Of a stretch of 64,000 nt of DNA, positions 24,084 through 32,786 are shown piece by piece. Every line of letters starts with the position of its first letter. Positions within the stretch are counted from its first letter, which is position 1. The stretch spans positions 2,108,001 to 2,172,000 of the forward strand of contig NZ_CP054587.1 of assembly GCF_002025255.2 (NCBI RefSeq), given 5' to 3'. This stretch comes from Halolamina sp. CBA1230 (GTDB lineage Archaea; Halobacteriota; Halobacteria; Halobacteriales; Haloferacaceae). Under the pieces are notes generated by a model. That model did not search any database. It had not been told where the DNA came from and saw only the letters and a list, made by a program, of their open reading frames with translations. The position numbers and the translations under genes are program-made.

Positions 24084-26456
24084 ATGGAGTGGCTCCCCGT
24101 CCTCGCCTATCTCGTTCTCGTCGCGGCGTTCACGGCGATCGGCGCGCCCATCGCCGCCGCCCTCTTCCGGCACCTCCCCCGGAAGGGTGCGGCGTTCGCG
24201 CTCCCGACCGCGCTGGTCCCCTTCGCGATCCTGATCTTCTGGATCGGCCAACTCACGTTCGGCCTCCACACGCTCCTGATTGGGCTGGGACTCGTCCTCG
24301 TCGCCTCCGTCTTCGCGTGGCGTCGCGGCGCGCGCCCGGACTGGCCGGCGGTGGCGGCGATGTACGGCGTGTTCGCCGTCGGCTTCGGGATCATGCTCGC
24401 CTTCCGCGCGGCCGACCCCGCGATCACGCCGGCGGGGGGCGAGCAGTTCCTCCACTTCGCGCTGGTCAACGCGCTCGAGAGCGCCGAGGCGCTCCCGCCC
24501 GAGGACCCCTGGTTCGCCGGGAAGCCGCTGCGGTACTACTACGGCACCCAGCTCCAGGTCGCCAGCCTCTCAATGCTGACTGGAACCGCGATGCGCTACG
24601 GGTTCAACCTCGGCATCGCGACGTTCTACGGGATGCTGTTCGTCGTCGCCGCGGGCGTCGGCGGCGCCGTGGTCTCCCGCCGCGGCGGCTCGTTCCGCGT
24701 CGGCGGCGTCGCGGGTGCCTTCTTCGTCGCGCTCGGCGGCGCGGCGACGACCCCGATCCGACTGGCGACGCCGTACCTCCCCGACGCGGTCGACGGGATC
24801 GTCGAACAGGCCGCGTTCGGCTTCGTCGCCGAGCGGTTCGAAGGCGGCGACCTCGCGACGACCGTCGAGAACCTCTCCCAGCCGCTCGACTGGGGCTGGT
24901 GGTACACCCGCTACGTCGTCCCGGGGACGATCCAGGAGGTGCCGCTGTACTCCTTCGTGAAAGCCGACCTCCACGGCCACACGTTCGCGAACCCGTACGT
25001 CATGTTCGCGGCGGCGCTCGCCCTCGCCTACTACGTCACCCCCGCCGCCGAGCGGAAACGCCGGCTCGCGCTGGTGTTCGGCGGGCTCGGCGCCGTCGCC
25101 GGCCTGTTCGGCTTCATGAACACCTGGTCGCTCCCCACCGCCGCGGGGCTGGCAGCGCTGACTGTCGGCGCCGCCGACGCCCACCCCGCGACGCTGCTCC
25201 CCGACTCGCTCGCGAACCGTCTCCAGCCCGATTCGGCCCCCGAGAGCCGTGCCGAGTGGCTGGGCCACGAACTTTGGCGGGTCGCCCTCGCGGCGGTCGC
25301 CGCCGTGATCGTGCTCGCGATCGGGGTCGCGATCGCCTCGCCGTTCCTGATCTTCGGCCACGTGCCGAACAACGAGGGGATCGGGTTCCTCCCGCCGCGG
25401 AGCCCGCTGCCCGCGTTCCTCGTGCTGTACGGCGGGCTGGTGACCACGTTCGCGGCGTACGTCGCCACCCGCGGCTGGCCCGCGGTCGACGACATCCCGA
25501 CGCCGTGGCTCGGGGCGGCCGGCGTGCTCGCTCTCGGCGCCGTCGCCGCGGCGGCGCTGCTCGAGAACGTCGCCGTGCTGGCGCTGCTCGGCACGCTGAT
25601 CGTCGCCGGCTGGCTGCTCGTCCGCTCGGGGCGGGCCGGCTTCGGGATGGTGCTACTCGTCGCGGGCGCGGGGCTGCTCGCCGCGCTGGAACTGGCCCAC
25701 GCCCGCCTGCCGCTGATCGCCAACCCGCGCTGGAACACCTCGCTGAAGGTGGGTGTCCAGGCGTGGACGCTCGGCGCCGCCGGCGCGGCCGTCGCGTCGG
25801 TCGCGCTCCTCCGACACCACGGCGGGCGACTCGCGTCACAGGTCGAGGCACTGGGCGAGAACGTCCCGTCGTCGCCGGACTCCGGCGCGGCGTTGACCTC
25901 GACGCTGACGGTCCTGCTGGTCGTCGGCGTCCTCCTCACGACTGCGGTGTTCCCCGTGATGATGTTCGCCGCCGAGATTGGTGGCCCCGTCGCGGAAGGG
26001 AGCTACGAACCCTCCCTCGACGGGCTGAAAGCCGTCGAGAACTACCACGCCAACGAGTACGAGGCGCTGCGGTGGCTCGAGGACCGCTCGGGCCGGCCGA
26101 CGATCGTCGAGGCCCCCGGCAGTTCCTACGGCTGGACGAGTCCGGCGTCGACGTTCTCCGGCTTGCCGACCGTCGTCGGCTGGGACCACCAGGCCGAGTA
26201 CCGCGGCTCCGAGGCCTACGAGCGCCGAGTCGAAGACGTCGACGCGATCTACGCCGCCGACTGGGAGCGCGCGGCTCCCATGCTTTCGCGCTACGACGTG
26301 ACGTACGTCTACGTCGGCCCGAACGAGCGCGAGCGCTACGGCGACAAACTGCGCTCGTTCGACCGCGAGGCGTTCTCGGTCGCGTTCGAGGGCGGCGCGG
26401 TGACGATCTACGAGGTCGACCACGACGCCTTCCCGGAGTCGGACGGCGGCTCCTGA
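24084..26456 (+). CDS. DUF2298 (Chlor_Arch_YYY) polytopic membrane protein
   Basis: A 790-residue protein with well over ten membrane segments. The family-naming YYY is at 151-153 in KPLRYYYGTQLQVASLSM; FVKADLHGHTFANPYVMF and FGFMNTWSLPTAAGLA follow. The C-terminal extracellular-type domain includes RPTIVEAPGSSYGWTSPAST and DVTYVYVGPNERERYG. The architecture resembles lipid-linked glycosyltransferases (GT-C), so a role in surface glycan transfer is possible but unproven. ATG 24084 is chosen because the open frame upstream runs through the repeat region. Confidence 0.82.
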   Translation: MEWLPVLAYLVLVAAFTAIGAPIAAALFRHLPRKGAAFALPTALVPFAILIFWIGQLTFGLHTLLIGLGLVLVASVFAWRRGARPDWPAVAAMYGVFAVGFGIMLAFRAADPAITPAGGEQFLHFALVNALESAEALPPEDPWFAGKPLRYYYGTQLQVASLSMLTGTAMRYGFNLGIATFYGMLFVVAAGVGGAVVSRRGGSFRVGGVAGAFFVALGGAATTPIRLATPYLPDAVDGIVEQAAFGFVAERFEGGDLATTVENLSQPLDWGWWYTRYVVPGTIQEVPLYSFVKADLHGHTFANPYVMFAAALALAYYVTPAAERKRRLALVFGGLGAVAGLFGFMNTWSLPTAAGLAALTVGAADAHPATLLPDSLANRLQPDSAPESRAEWLGHELWRVALAAVAAVIVLAIGVAIASPFLIFGHVPNNEGIGFLPPRSPLPAFLVLYGGLVTTFAAYVATRGWPAVDDIPTPWLGAAGVLALGAVAAAALLENVAVLALLGTLIVAGWLLVRSGRAGFGMVLLVAGAGLLAALELAHARLPLIANPRWNTSLKVGVQAWTLGAAGAAVASVALLRHHGGRLASQVEALGENVPSSPDSGAALTSTLTVLLVVGVLLTTAVFPVMMFAAEIGGPVAEGSYEPSLDGLKAVENYHANEYEALRWLEDRSGRPTIVEAPGSSYGWTSPASTFSGLPTVVGWDHQAEYRGSEAYERRVEDVDAIYAADWERAAPMLSRYDVTYVYVGPNERERYGDKLRSFDREAFSVAFEGGAVTIYEVDHDAFPESDGGS

Positions 26457-26533
26457 GTGCGGCGCCGTGGGCGGGTCCCGGTCGGTTCCACCGTCGGTGA
26501 CTTTATCAGTGGATACCGCCAAAGACCGACGAG

Positions 26534-26908
26534 ATGAACGGGACTGATTTCGCCGGAGCTCCGGGTATCATGGGGGGATCGTCGACCGATATCGAGCTCT
26601 CCCCCGACGAGAAACGCGGGCTGCGGCGAGCCGTGGCGGGGATCGTCTCCCGTACCGAGTCCTACCTACCCGAGGGGTACGTCGTCGGCTCCGAACTCAC
26701 CTACGGCTCGGACGGGCCCGAGGCGACCGTCGCCGTCCGCCCGCCGGCGGGCCACCCCGTCAGCGCCGGGTTCCAGCCCGACGCCGACGACATCGAGGCG
26801 GGGCTCGACGACGCCGACCGCGACGAAGTGGCGAAGGGGCTCGCGGCCAGCGCTGCCGCACAGGTGATGTACGCGATGGGTGACGACCCGGTTCCGGTCG
26901 CACGGTAG
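26534..26908 (+). CDS. Conserved haloarchaeal protein (DUF5811-like)
   Basis: A 124-residue soluble acidic protein. LSPDEKRGLRRAVAGIV, LPEGYVVGSEL, ATVAVRPPAGHPVSAGF and RDEVAKGLAASAAAQV are segments I associate with a small haloarchaeal family named DUF5811. Function is unknown. It stands alone, with convergent infB 283 bases downstream. Confidence 0.65.
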   Translation: MNGTDFAGAPGIMGGSSTDIELSPDEKRGLRRAVAGIVSRTESYLPEGYVVGSELTYGSDGPEATVAVRPPAGHPVSAGFQPDADDIEAGLDDADRDEVAKGLAASAAAQVMYAMGDDPVPVAR

Positions 26909-26960
26909 ACGGTCGAAGTTCCGCGGTCACTTTTCGTGGGAATCAGCAGTTCGGAGCGAC

Positions 26961-27107
26961 GGTCGCTCGTCGGTTTGCTGCTACACGATCACGGCATCGG
27001 CTCCGTGCCGGCCGCCGACGCGGCCGGCCGGTCACTCGTCGGTTTGCTGCTACACGATCACGGCATCGGCTCCGTGCCGGCCGCCGACGCGGCCGGCCGG
27101 TCGCTCG
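26961..27107 (+). repeat. 69-bp tandem repeat, two full units plus a fragment
   Basis: Units at 26961-27029 and 27030-27098 differ at one base near the start; a third begins at 27099 and breaks off after nine bases. Each unit contains CACGGCATCGGCTCCGTG and CCGGCCGCCGACGCGGCCGG, both self-complementary. Downstream (27108-27190) are further dyads: ACACGATCACGGC-like sequence inverted as GCCGTGATCGGTGG, and two GCCGCGGC copies bracketing GCCGAGGC...GCCTCGGC. It fills the gap between two convergent genes, so it may act in transcription termination. Confidence 0.85.
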
Positions 27108-27191
27108 CCGTGATCGGTGGTACACAGCCGCGGCGTAGGCTCGATAGCCGAGGCATGGAGGCCTCGGCCGGTCGCTTGCCGCGGCTGGTTT

Positions 27192-29006
27192 TCACTTCCC
27201 CCAAAACGGATCGCGCTTCCGCATCTGTTCCAGATACGCGTTCAGCGCCTCACGTTCGTCCGCGGGGATCTCCTCTTTCAGCTCCTGTTCGAGGATCTTC
27301 GCGTGTTTCTCCGGCAGGTCGATCCAGAGCTCGTCGCCCTCCTCGATATCCCGACCCACGGTGGGGCCGTCGATGGCGATGCTGACCCGACTACCCGCGC
27401 GGGCCTCGTCGACGTCCTCGCCCTGCTCCTGCATCCCAGAGAGTTCGCCCACTCGGACCGACTCGCCGTCCTCGAACTTCGCGACGCGGCGGTTGTTCTC
27501 GATCGTCCCCGAGAGGATCTCGACGCCGACGACCGCGGGGTCGTTCTGGCGGAACGTGTGGTCCTCCAGGATGCGGAACCGGGCGGGGCGGTGGATCTTG
27601 TCCAGCACGGTCTCCTGCTGTTCGCGCTGGCGCTCCTCGACGAACGCCTCGTAATCCTCGACCAGCTGATAGATCACGTCGTGGTTGAACAGCCGCACGT
27701 CCTGCTGGTCGATCTCGCGTTCGGCGTCGGGCAGCACGTCGACGTTGAAGCCGAGGATCACGCGGTGCTCGGCCTCGTTGGCGGTGCTGGCGACCGCGAC
27801 GTCACGCGGCGCGACGTCGCCCACCTCCGCGCGGAGGATGGGGATCTCCGACTCCCGGAGCGCGTTGGCCATCGCCTCCAGGCTGCCGAGCGTGTCGGCT
27901 TTGACCACCACGCCCTCGTCGGCGGTGTCGACCTCGATCTCGGAGAGTTCCTCCTTGACCTCGCCGATCACGTCCTCCAGCGGCCGCCCGCGGACCACGC
28001 GGACCGGTGCGCCGGCCATCGCGTCGTCCAGATCGGGCGCCGCGAGCTTCACGCCGGAGGCAGCCTGCACCGAGTCGAGGCGTTCGAACTCCGCCTCGGT
28101 GCGGATCTCCGAGAGCGCCTTCGGGCGCAGTAGCGCGCGGACCTCCGTGACGATCGGGCTCTCGACGCCGCCGACGACGATCCGGTCGCCCTCCTCGATC
28201 TCGCCGTCGTACAGCACCACGTCCAGCGTGGCGCCGAACCCCTTCTCGTCTTTGACTTCGAGGACGGTCCCCTTCCCGGGGCCCTGGAGGTCGATCTCCA
28301 TCTCGTTTTTCATGTAGCGCTGGGAGAGCCCCATCAGCACCGCGAGCAGGTCGGGGATCCCCTCGCCCGTCATCGCCGAGACGGGGACGACGCCGATGTT
28401 CCCCTGGAAGTTCTGGACCCGCCAGTAGAGGTCCGCCGAGAAGCCGGCGTCGGAGAGCTGGCCGATGATCTCGTAGAGGTTCTCGTCCAATCGCTCGCGG
28501 GCGCGGTCGGTCTGGGCCTCGTAGGTCTGCTGGACCGGGGCGTCGGGCTGGGGGTTCCAGCCCGGCGTGGTGTCGATCTTGTTCGCGGCGACGACGAAGG
28601 GCGTGCCGGTGCGCTGGAGGATGTCCAGCGCCTCCTCGGTCTGGGGCTGGAACCCGTCGTTCACGTCGACGACGAGCACGGCGATGTCGGCGAGCGCGCC
28701 GCCGCGGGCCCGCAGCGTCGAGAACGAGTGGTGGCCCGGCGTGTCGATGAACAGCAGGCCGGGCAGGTCGAAGTCCTCGGCCATCACGAGATCGCCGGCC
28801 ATCGACGACACGGTGTCGAGCGGGACGGCGGTGGCGCCGATGTGCTGGGTGATGGCGCCGGCCTCGCCCTCGCTGACGGCCGAGCCGCGCACCTTGTCGA
28901 GCAGGCTCGTCTTCCCGTGGTCGACGTGGCCGAGCACGGCGACGATGGGCGTCCGGAGCGATCCGGGATCAGCGTCCGCGTCAGTGTCAGGGTTGGCGTC
29001 GGGCAT
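27192..29006 (-). CDS. infB: Translation initiation factor IF-2 (aIF5B)
   Basis: A 604-residue GTPase, the usual length for archaeal aIF5B. G1 is GHVDHGKT at 26-33; G3 is DTPGHHSF and G4 NKID. The C-terminal domains are complete. It promotes subunit joining and initiator tRNA placement. No intein is present. The start codon is close to a GATTTTCG sequence that may be part of its promoter. Confidence 0.95.
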   Translation of the reverse strand: MPDANPDTDADADPGSLRTPIVAVLGHVDHGKTSLLDKVRGSAVSEGEAGAITQHIGATAVPLDTVSSMAGDLVMAEDFDLPGLLFIDTPGHHSFSTLRARGGALADIAVLVVDVNDGFQPQTEEALDILQRTGTPFVVAANKIDTTPGWNPQPDAPVQQTYEAQTDRARERLDENLYEIIGQLSDAGFSADLYWRVQNFQGNIGVVPVSAMTGEGIPDLLAVLMGLSQRYMKNEMEIDLQGPGKGTVLEVKDEKGFGATLDVVLYDGEIEEGDRIVVGGVESPIVTEVRALLRPKALSEIRTEAEFERLDSVQAASGVKLAAPDLDDAMAGAPVRVVRGRPLEDVIGEVKEELSEIEVDTADEGVVVKADTLGSLEAMANALRESEIPILRAEVGDVAPRDVAVASTANEAEHRVILGFNVDVLPDAEREIDQQDVRLFNHDVIYQLVEDYEAFVEERQREQQETVLDKIHRPARFRILEDHTFRQNDPAVVGVEILSGTIENNRRVAKFEDGESVRVGELSGMQEQGEDVDEARAGSRVSIAIDGPTVGRDIEEGDELWIDLPEKHAKILEQELKEEIPADEREALNAYLEQMRKRDPFWGK

Positions 29007-29211
29007 CGAAAATCACCGAGAGAACGTCTCTTGGCTGAAGGGAGTCGGGGGCGCCAGTTACCTGTTTCGACTCTCCGCGGGCGTCGACGGACGCCGACGA
29101 GTTCCGAGAAGTCACGTCATCGAAACAGGAAGCCTGCCCTCCCGAGAGCAGGATACCCCGCGCCACCGTCGTGGGGTAACATTCAATGCGCCACAGCCTG
29201 TTTTGCTGCGC

Positions 29212-29457
29212 ATGGCCGATATACTCGCCGAGAACCTCTCGGGGAAGGCAGTCATGGGATCGGACGGCACCGAGCTGGGCATGCTGTACAACATCACGAT
29301 GGACCTCAAGACGGGCGAGCTCCACGATCTGCTGGTCTCGCCCAACGAGGACACCCCCCGCGGGAAGATCAACTTCGAGCGCGACGAGGGCGGCCGGTTC
29401 CGGGTGCCCGTCTCCCGGGTACAGGCCGTGAAGGACTACATCGTCATTCAACGGTAA
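29212..29457 (+). CDS. PRC-barrel domain protein
   Basis: An 81-residue single PRC-barrel protein: LSGKAVMGSDGTELGMLYNI then TGELHDLLVSP and a terminal VPVSRVQAVKDYIVI. Archaeal stand-alone PRC proteins of this size include the CdpB division proteins; I cannot say whether this is one. The next gene (nob1) starts two bases after its stop, so they form an operon. Confidence 0.8.
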   Translation: MADILAENLSGKAVMGSDGTELGMLYNITMDLKTGELHDLLVSPNEDTPRGKINFERDEGGRFRVPVSRVQAVKDYIVIQR

Positions 29458-29459
29458 GG

Positions 29460-29918
29460 ATGGAGGTCCTCGACACGTCCGCGTTCATCCACGAGTACCA
29501 CACCGAGGACGATCAGGTTTCGATCCCGCTCGTGAAGGAGGAGCTCGAGGGCGGGAACGAGTACCGCTTCGACGCGATGGAGGGCGCGGGGATGGAGCTC
29601 CACCTCCCCGCCGACGAAACCGTCGACCGCGTGCGCCGGGCCGCCGGCGAGACCGGCGACGCCGACGAGATATCCGAGACCGACACGCGCCTGCTCGCGA
29701 CCGCGTTCGAACTCAGCGCCACGCTCGTGACCGACGACTACGCGATGCAGAACGTCGCCGAGAAGCTCGACATCGACGTCCAGGTGATCGCCCGCGAGGG
29801 GATCGAGGAGGAGCGCGAGTGGACGTTCCAGTGTGCCGGCTGTGGCCGCGAGTTCGACGAGGACCGCGAGCGCTGCCCGATCTGTGGCAGCGATCTCACC
29901 CGCAAGAACCCCGCCTGA
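29460..29918 (+). CDS. nob1: rRNA maturation endonuclease Nob1
   Basis: A 152-residue protein with an N-terminal PIN domain (VLDTSAFIHEY; ETDTRLLATAFEL; LVTDDYAMQNVA supplies the later acidic residue) and a C-terminal zinc ribbon (CAGCGREF...CPICGSDL). Nob1 cleaves the 3' end of small-subunit pre-rRNA. ATG 29460 follows the PRC gene by two bases. Confidence 0.92.
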   Translation: MEVLDTSAFIHEYHTEDDQVSIPLVKEELEGGNEYRFDAMEGAGMELHLPADETVDRVRRAAGETGDADEISETDTRLLATAFELSATLVTDDYAMQNVAEKLDIDVQVIAREGIEEEREWTFQCAGCGREFDEDRERCPICGSDLTRKNPA

Positions 29919-29938
29919 TCTGTTCTCACTACCGACGA

Positions 29939-30649
29939 CTACGCCACCTGCCCGTACTGGATCGCGTACAGCGCGGCGTTGTAGCCGCCGTGAGCGACGG
30001 CTGGCACGATCAGGTTCCCAGTTCGCTCGTAGAGGTAGCCGAGCAGGATCCCCAGCAGAAAGGAGAACGCGACGTACGCCAGTGCGCCGCTGCCGCCGCC
30101 AATGTAATGCAGCGAGCCAAAGAGCGCGCTCGCGCCGACGATCGACGGCCACGGACCCCAGCTCTTGCGCAGTACGCCCTGCAGCCCGCCACGGACTAGC
30201 AGTTCCTCGGCCGGCCCGACGACCAGCAGCGAGACGGGGATCATCAGGAGGAAGTACGCCGGCGCGTGGACCTCCGGGTCGAGCGCGGGGTTCCGTGAGG
30301 GCGCCACGTCGATCAGCGAGAACGCCCACAGGATGGCGATCTGGCCGACGTAGAGCGCGACGACGGCGCCGATCGCGAGCAGCGCCTCGCGGCGGTCCGG
30401 CACGTCCCCGGAGAGCAGATCACGGTCGCCCGCGGCGACGACGAACAGCGCGACCGGGACGACGAAGCCGAGATACCGGACGACGGTGCTCGCGATCTGG
30501 TACGCCGTCGTCCTCTCCGCGACGCCCAGCGCCGGCGCGGCGCCGATCCACAGCGAACTGCCGAGGCTGAGACCGAGCACGCCCGCGAAGAACAGTGCGA
30601 TCGCCTGCCCGACCCGGAGGATTCGGGAGTTCGAGGACGACTCACTCAT
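29939..30649 (-). CDS. CPBP family intramembrane glutamic endopeptidase
   Basis: A 236-residue membrane protein with about seven segments. The CPBP (CAAX protease/ABI) motifs are in order: GPAEELLVRGGLQ (EExxxR), FGSLHYIGGG and AVAHGGYNAAL (HxxxN). It is an intramembrane protease of unknown substrate. ATG 30649 begins the conserved protein; the longer frame upstream is the shadow of pgi. Confidence 0.87.
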   Translation of the reverse strand: MSESSSNSRILRVGQAIALFFAGVLGLSLGSSLWIGAAPALGVAERTTAYQIASTVVRYLGFVVPVALFVVAAGDRDLLSGDVPDRREALLAIGAVVALYVGQIAILWAFSLIDVAPSRNPALDPEVHAPAYFLLMIPVSLLVVGPAEELLVRGGLQGVLRKSWGPWPSIVGASALFGSLHYIGGGSGALAYVAFSFLLGILLGYLYERTGNLIVPAVAHGGYNAALYAIQYGQVA

Positions 30650-30711
30650 CGCCCCGATCAAGCCGCTGCCCGGGCAAAGCGGTGACGGTCGGGCGTCGAC
30701 GCCGGGGGTCG

Positions 30712-31998
30712 CTACTCCACGACCAGTCGATCCTTCCCGCGGACCGCCTCGGCCTCCGCGAACTCCCCGCCGCCGAGCAGGCCGCGAGCCGCCTTCTTCC
30801 CCCACTCCACCGCTGGCTGGGTGAACGTCGAGAGCTCGGCGAGCTCGCCGTAGCAGATGCAGGCCGCCTCCATCCCGAACAGCAGTTCGCCCAGCCCCCG
30901 CTCGTCGACGCGGTCGATCTCGATCCGGACGTTCGGACAGTCGGCGGCCGTCAGGCTCGCCTCGGTCGCCTCGAACTCCGCGTCGAGCAGCGTGCCGAGC
31001 GACTGGCCGCCGAGGTAGGAGAGCCCTTCCAGATCGGTATCGGGGATCCCCTGGTCCTCGCGCTCGGTCGGTCGCACGAGGGTGACGAGCTTGTCCCGCG
31101 GGCCGGCGCGGTACAGCTGGACCTGTGAGTGCTGATCGGTCGCGCCGAGCGCGCGGGCGGGGGTCTGGCCCTGCCCGTCCTTGCCGAGGCTCTCGGCCCA
31201 CAGCTGGGCGAACCACTCCGCGAACGTCTCCAGTGACTCGGCGTAGGGCATGAACGCGTTCGTCAGCGCGCCGCGCTCGGCCAGCGCGTACGCCGTCGCG
31301 CCGTAGGCGTAGGCGGGCGAGTCGTACAGCGACCCCGCCAGCCGCTCGCGCTCGTCGGCGGCGCCCGCGAGCACGGCCTCGATGTCGTGGCCCTGGATCG
31401 CCGCCGCCGCCAAGCCGACCGTCGAGAGCACGGAGAAGCGGCCCGGCACGCCCTCCGGCACGTCGAGCGCGGGTAGGTCGTGCTTCTCGGCGAGGATCCG
31501 GAGGTTCCCCTCGGGGCCGGTGGTGACGAACGTCCGCTCGGTCCAGTCGACGCCCGCGGACTCCATCGCCTCGCGGACGACGAGGAAGTTCGACAGCGTC
31601 TCCGCGGTCGTGCCGGAGTTCGAGACGACGTTGACGGCGGTTCGGGAGAGGTCGAGCGAGTCGAGCAGGCGCGTGGTGTGTTCGGGGTCGACGTTGTCGA
31701 GGAAGTAGGCGTCGACGTCGCTCTCCAGCCCCTTGGCGAGCGTCGCGGCGCCGAGGGCGCTGCCGCCGATGCCGACCGTGAGGACGGCGTCGCTGTCCGC
31801 GAAGGGGGCGACGGCGCTCCGGATGCGCTCGGGGTCGGCGGTCTCGGGGAGGTTCAGCGATCGGTAGCCGAACTCGCGGTCGGCTATCCCGTCGGCGATG
31901 CGTTCGTGGGCCGCGGCCACGTCGGCGTCCAGTTCGTCGAGGGCGTCGCGGGTGAGTTCGGGGTCGCCGCCGAGTGCGTTGCCGATGTCGGTGCGCAT
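30712..31998 (-). CDS. pgi: Glucose-6-phosphate isomerase
   Basis: A 428-residue PGI of the short archaeal/Gram-positive type. The first SIS domain has LTVGIGGSALGAATLAKG and VNVVSNSGTTAETLSNF. The C-terminal domain includes the catalytic-region histidine in ATDQHSQVQLYRAGP. It interconverts glucose-6-phosphate and fructose-6-phosphate, needed for gluconeogenesis in haloarchaea. Confidence 0.93.
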   Translation of the reverse strand: MRTDIGNALGGDPELTRDALDELDADVAAAHERIADGIADREFGYRSLNLPETADPERIRSAVAPFADSDAVLTVGIGGSALGAATLAKGLESDVDAYFLDNVDPEHTTRLLDSLDLSRTAVNVVSNSGTTAETLSNFLVVREAMESAGVDWTERTFVTTGPEGNLRILAEKHDLPALDVPEGVPGRFSVLSTVGLAAAAIQGHDIEAVLAGAADERERLAGSLYDSPAYAYGATAYALAERGALTNAFMPYAESLETFAEWFAQLWAESLGKDGQGQTPARALGATDQHSQVQLYRAGPRDKLVTLVRPTEREDQGIPDTDLEGLSYLGGQSLGTLLDAEFEATEASLTAADCPNVRIEIDRVDERGLGELLFGMEAACICYGELAELSTFTQPAVEWGKKAARGLLGGGEFAEAEAVRGKDRLVVE

Positions 31999-32109
31999 GG
32001 ATGGAGTGGTGTGTGGCGGGCGGAAGTAGCTTCTGAGAGCGTTCGTGATGATTCGGTTCTCGAGTGTTGGATAGATAGATCGCAGACGGCATCCGGTTTG
32101 TTGACTGTT

Positions 32110-32244
32110 GGGACGGCTACGGTGACAGCAACAGCATCTCGATCGTTGGCTACTGGGACAGCAACCGTGACGGCAACAGCATCTCTATCGTCGACTTCTG
32201 GGACGGCTACGGTGACAGCAACAGCAGCTCGATGCATGACCACT
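32110..32244 (+). repeat. Module A: three 45-bp tandem units
   Basis: Units start at 32110, 32155 and 32200. Each carries GGGAC, then GTGAC(A/G)GCAACAGC and (A)TCTCGATCGT-like sequence. In one frame each unit reads as 15 codons of the type WDGYGDSNSISIVGY, with several synonymous differences, but there is no start and the frame closes just after the third unit. The last unit runs into the left end of module B. Similar units flank the B copies at 35 and 57 kb. The gap from 31999 to 32786 has no credible gene. Confidence 0.8.
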
Positions 32245-32470
32245 TGTGACCGCAGGGTGTCGGGCACGAGGCCCGACACAGCTCGGAGTCCCCACTCCTC
32301 CCCCCGCGCTCGCCGACCGCTGGCGAGCGCGAGGCGTCCACCGCCACCGCACCGCGGCCGAGGTGGCGCGAAGCAGGAGCGCCCTTCGGGGCGCGATCAG
32401 CGCGAGGGACGACTGAGTGAACGGAGTGAACGAAGGAGTCGGCTGGGGAGGTCCGTGGGCTGTGCGGTCG
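32238..32470 (+). repeat. Module B element, copy 1 (right terminal repeat lost)
   Basis: The left end is GACCACTTGTGACCGCA. Hairpin I is GTGTCGGGC / ACGAG / GCCCGACAC (32257-32279). CCTCCCC is at 32297-32303. Hairpin II has arms CGCGCTCGCC and GGCGAGCGCG (32305-32331). Then come the invariant CGAGGCGTCCACCGCCAC, GCGCCC TTC GGGGCGC, and TCGGCTGGGGAGG (32439-32451). The right end stops matching after TGCGGTCG, where C begins nine bases later. Confidence 0.82.
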
Positions 32471-32478
32471 GGCGGGGC

Positions 32479-32637
32479 TGAAAGGGGCTGCCCGCTCGGC
32501 GAGCGAGACGACGTAAGCACCGCAGGGAGCGAAGCGACTGAGGAGCACAGCGAGTCGCAGCCCGGGCGATTCCGAAGGAATCGCCAGCAGCCGGGCGGCG
32601 TCGCCGCCCGGCAACGCCGAGCGGGCAGGGGCTTTCA
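32479..32637 (+). repeat. Module C element, copy 2
   Basis: A 159-bp element whose 22-bp ends match those of copy 1 (left 32479-32500, right 32616-32637, inverted, differing at three central positions). The core AAGCACCGCAGGGAGCGAAG continues to GAGCACAGCGAGTCGCAG. A double-hairpin cassette lies after the core here but before it in copy 1, so the cassette and the core are separable parts. Confidence 0.8.
32565..32612 (+). repeat. Double-hairpin cassette in C copy 2
   Basis: GGCGATTCC / GAA / GGAATCGCC (32565-32585), four bases AGCA, then GCCGGGCGGC / GTC / GCCGCCCGGC (32590-32612). Two 9-10 bp perfect stems with 3-base loops and a short spacer repeat the architecture of the truA and 23.8-kb cassettes, although both stems have different sequences. 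Confidence 0.8.
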
Positions 32638-32786
32638 CGGTGTTGGGACACCTTCCTTCGGGAACGCTAGCAAACCCGAGACCAAAGCGAACAGCCATCC
32701 TTCTGCCGCACACACCAACTGAACCGAACCCGCAGAGAACGAATCAGCCCCGTCGGAGTTATCCCTCACCGCCCGAATCAACCCGT

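Noticed and set aside
32110-32244. CRISPR array
   Set aside because: The 45-bp units are contiguous and similar throughout, with no unique spacers and no cas genes. The 69-bp repeats at 26961 also have no spacers.
31884-32279. A protein made of DAVAVTVAVP-type repeats on the minus strand
   Set aside because: It is only the translation of the A and B repeats and has no supporting promoter or homologue; the same spurious frame appears at each array.
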